From the NCBI GenBank assembly GCA_030271555.1, contig JARXKQ010000049.1:1-7373 (forward strand): a stretch of DNA of 7,373 nucleotides, read 5' to 3'. Below, in pieces: positions 6,375 through 7,373 of this stretch (position 1 is its first letter; each line of letters begins with the position of its first letter). A model generated the notes under the pieces. It made no database searches. It had not been told where the DNA came from and was given only the letters and a program-made list of their open reading frames with translations. Both the position numbers and the translations under genes were made by a program. The stretch is from Chloroflexota bacterium. GTDB lineage: Bacteria; Chloroflexota; Limnocylindria; Limnocylindrales; CSP1-4.

Positions 6375-7373
6375 CTAGCGGGCGGCTGGTAGCTCCAGCA
6401 CGAACTGACTGCCGCGCGGCGCGCGGTCTTCGGCACGCAGCTCACCGCCCATCGAGCGCGCCAGGTGGCGTGCCGCGAACAGGCCGATGCCTGAGCCGCG
6501 GGGCGAGTCGTCCAGCCGCACGAACGGCTCGAAGATGCGCTCCCGCCAGTCGGCTGGGATACCCGGCCCGTCGTCGGTGATCGCCAGAAAAGTTCGGCCG
6601 TCCTTGCGCCAACCGTAAATGTCGATCTCGCCCTCGGCGGGCGCGTACTTGGCCGCGTTCTCGAGCAGGTAGCCCAGCAGCCGCTTGAGCTGATCGACCG
6701 ACGCATACGCTCGGAGCGGCCGGTCCACAAAGGATGCGGCGAGCTTCTGGCGGCGAAACATGGGCGCCATCTCCCGCGCCAGATCGTCGACAACCGTGGC
6801 CACGTCGAGTGCGACCACTGGTCCGGTGTCGGGCGTGAGCACGCGCAGGCTGGCCAGGATCGAGTCAACCGTCTGATCGAGTCGATCGACCTGTTCGAGC
6901 GCGCTCCGCTCCCACGCCGATGCTTCGGACGCCTCGTCGCGGCCGGCCATCCGGCGCGTGGCGTTGCCGAGCAGCTCAAGGTATGCGCGCACGACCGCGA
7001 GCGGCGTCCGCAGCGCGTGCGTGACGACGGCAACGAGGTGAGCCCGCGCCTCGTCGATGGCGCGCAGCGATTCGAGCTGTGCCTCCGCTTCGCGCTGGAG
7101 CCGGTTCCGCTCCACGAATCCCGCCAGCAGTCCGGCGAGCGCCTCGAGGAAGGCCACGTCCTGGCGGGTGAAGCGCCGCCGGCGCTCGGTCTGGACGTTG
7201 AGCACGCCGACGACCTGGTCGTTCCAGATCAGGGGCACGCTGCACATCGATTGAAACTTGGGCTCATCCACGCCGCGGATCCAGTGGAAGCGCTCGTCGG
7301 CTGCGACGTCGAGGGATGTTGCCGGCTTGCGCGTCTGGGCGACGATGCCCGTGATGCCCACCCCCAGCGGCAG
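6375..7373 (-). CDS. GAF-domain sensor histidine kinase (5' end beyond the window)
   Basis: The frame is open at the window edge (it begins Leu-Pro-Leu-Gly before the GTG at 7361), so that GTG is internal and the N-terminus is missing. Numbering from that GTG, residues 1-85 are the second half of a GAF sensory domain: GITGIVAQT, then SVPLIWNDQVVGVLNVQ, then FTRQDVAFLEALAGLLAGF. A short coiled linker follows (86-108). The HisKA dimerisation domain spans about 105-170 with phospho-acceptor His115 in VVTHALRTPLA. The HATPase domain spans about 215-328, with N box LLENAAKYAP (Asn235), G1 DDGPGIP (263-269), F box IFEPFV, and G2 GSGIGLFAARHLARSMGGEL. No membrane segment is visible in this portion. 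The residue after His115 is Ala, where Glu or Asp is usual, so kinase or phosphatase behaviour may be altered. No regulator is adjacent on the visible side. The regulator at 2922-3617 is a candidate partner only by proximity. Confidence 0.93.
   Translation of the reverse strand: MPLGVGITGIVAQTRKPATSLDVAADERFHWIRGVDEPKFQSMCSVPLIWNDQVVGVLNVQTERRRRFTRQDVAFLEALAGLLAGFVERNRLQREAEAQLESLRAIDEARAHLVAVVTHALRTPLAVVRAYLELLGNATRRMAGRDEASEASAWERSALEQVDRLDQTVDSILASLRVLTPDTGPVVALDVATVVDDLAREMAPMFRRQKLAASFVDRPLRAYASVDQLKRLLGYLLENAAKYAPAEGEIDIYGWRKDGRTFLAITDDGPGIPADWRERIFEPFVRLDDSPRGSGIGLFAARHLARSMGGELRAEDRAPRGSQFVLELPAAR

Noticed and set aside
6137..7033. 298-codon open frame on the - strand overlapping the kinase and the small Cys/His gene
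   Set aside because: Low-complexity Arg/Ser/Pro translation in a different frame from the kinase, whose boxes are intact. No independent evidence.

Overview
The window is GC-rich and densely coding, with strong G/C preference at third codon positions and almost no intergenic space. It holds seven protein genes, two of them cut by the window ends, and no rRNA, tRNA, CRISPR array or mobile element that I can see. The cyclase-like/STAND ATPase/TPR architecture, present twice in tandem, together with a GAF histidine kinase and an OmpR-type regulator, suits a soil or aquatic bacterium of the Chloroflexota. Actinomycetota is the main alternative. This placement is an inference from family distribution, not from a marker gene.

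Region 1 (1-3617, + strand) is a translationally coupled signalling operon. It has the C-terminal end of one STAND/TPR protein, then a complete 823-residue paralogue (nucleotidyl cyclase-like domain, NB-ARC-type ATPase, TPR repeats), then an OmpR-family response regulator. The junctions are an 8-nt overlap and a 4-nt ATGA overlap, each preceded by a Shine-Dalgarno-like sequence. The cyclase-like domain keeps both metal-binding aspartates and the conserved arginine, but lacks the usual base-recognition lysine and the usual asparagine, so its enzymatic activity is doubtful.

Region 2 (3599-5987, - strand) is a two-gene operon. The promoter-proximal gene encodes a flavoprotein of the sulfide:quinone oxidoreductase / flavocytochrome c sulfide dehydrogenase type, with two cysteines placed as in the redox-active pair of that family. 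The distal gene encodes a 12-helix DHA1-type MFS exporter. The MFS gene overlaps the 3' end of the response regulator by 19 bp, tail to tail. The MFS start is ambiguous and may hide an old frameshift.

Region 3 (5988-7373) has a 97-bp divergent spacer, a 75-residue Cys/His-rich protein on the + strand that may bind zinc, a 62-bp convergent spacer with a weak hairpin, and a GAF-HisKA-HATPase histidine kinase on the - strand that runs off the window. The kinase has Ala where an acidic residue normally follows the phospho-accepting His. Its genetic partner is not visible; the regulator at 2922-3617 is a possible but unproven partner. No clearly new multi-gene system is visible. The most notable points are the STAND/cyclase-like plus response-regulator coupling, the altered catalytic residues in two signalling proteins, and the small Cys/His protein.
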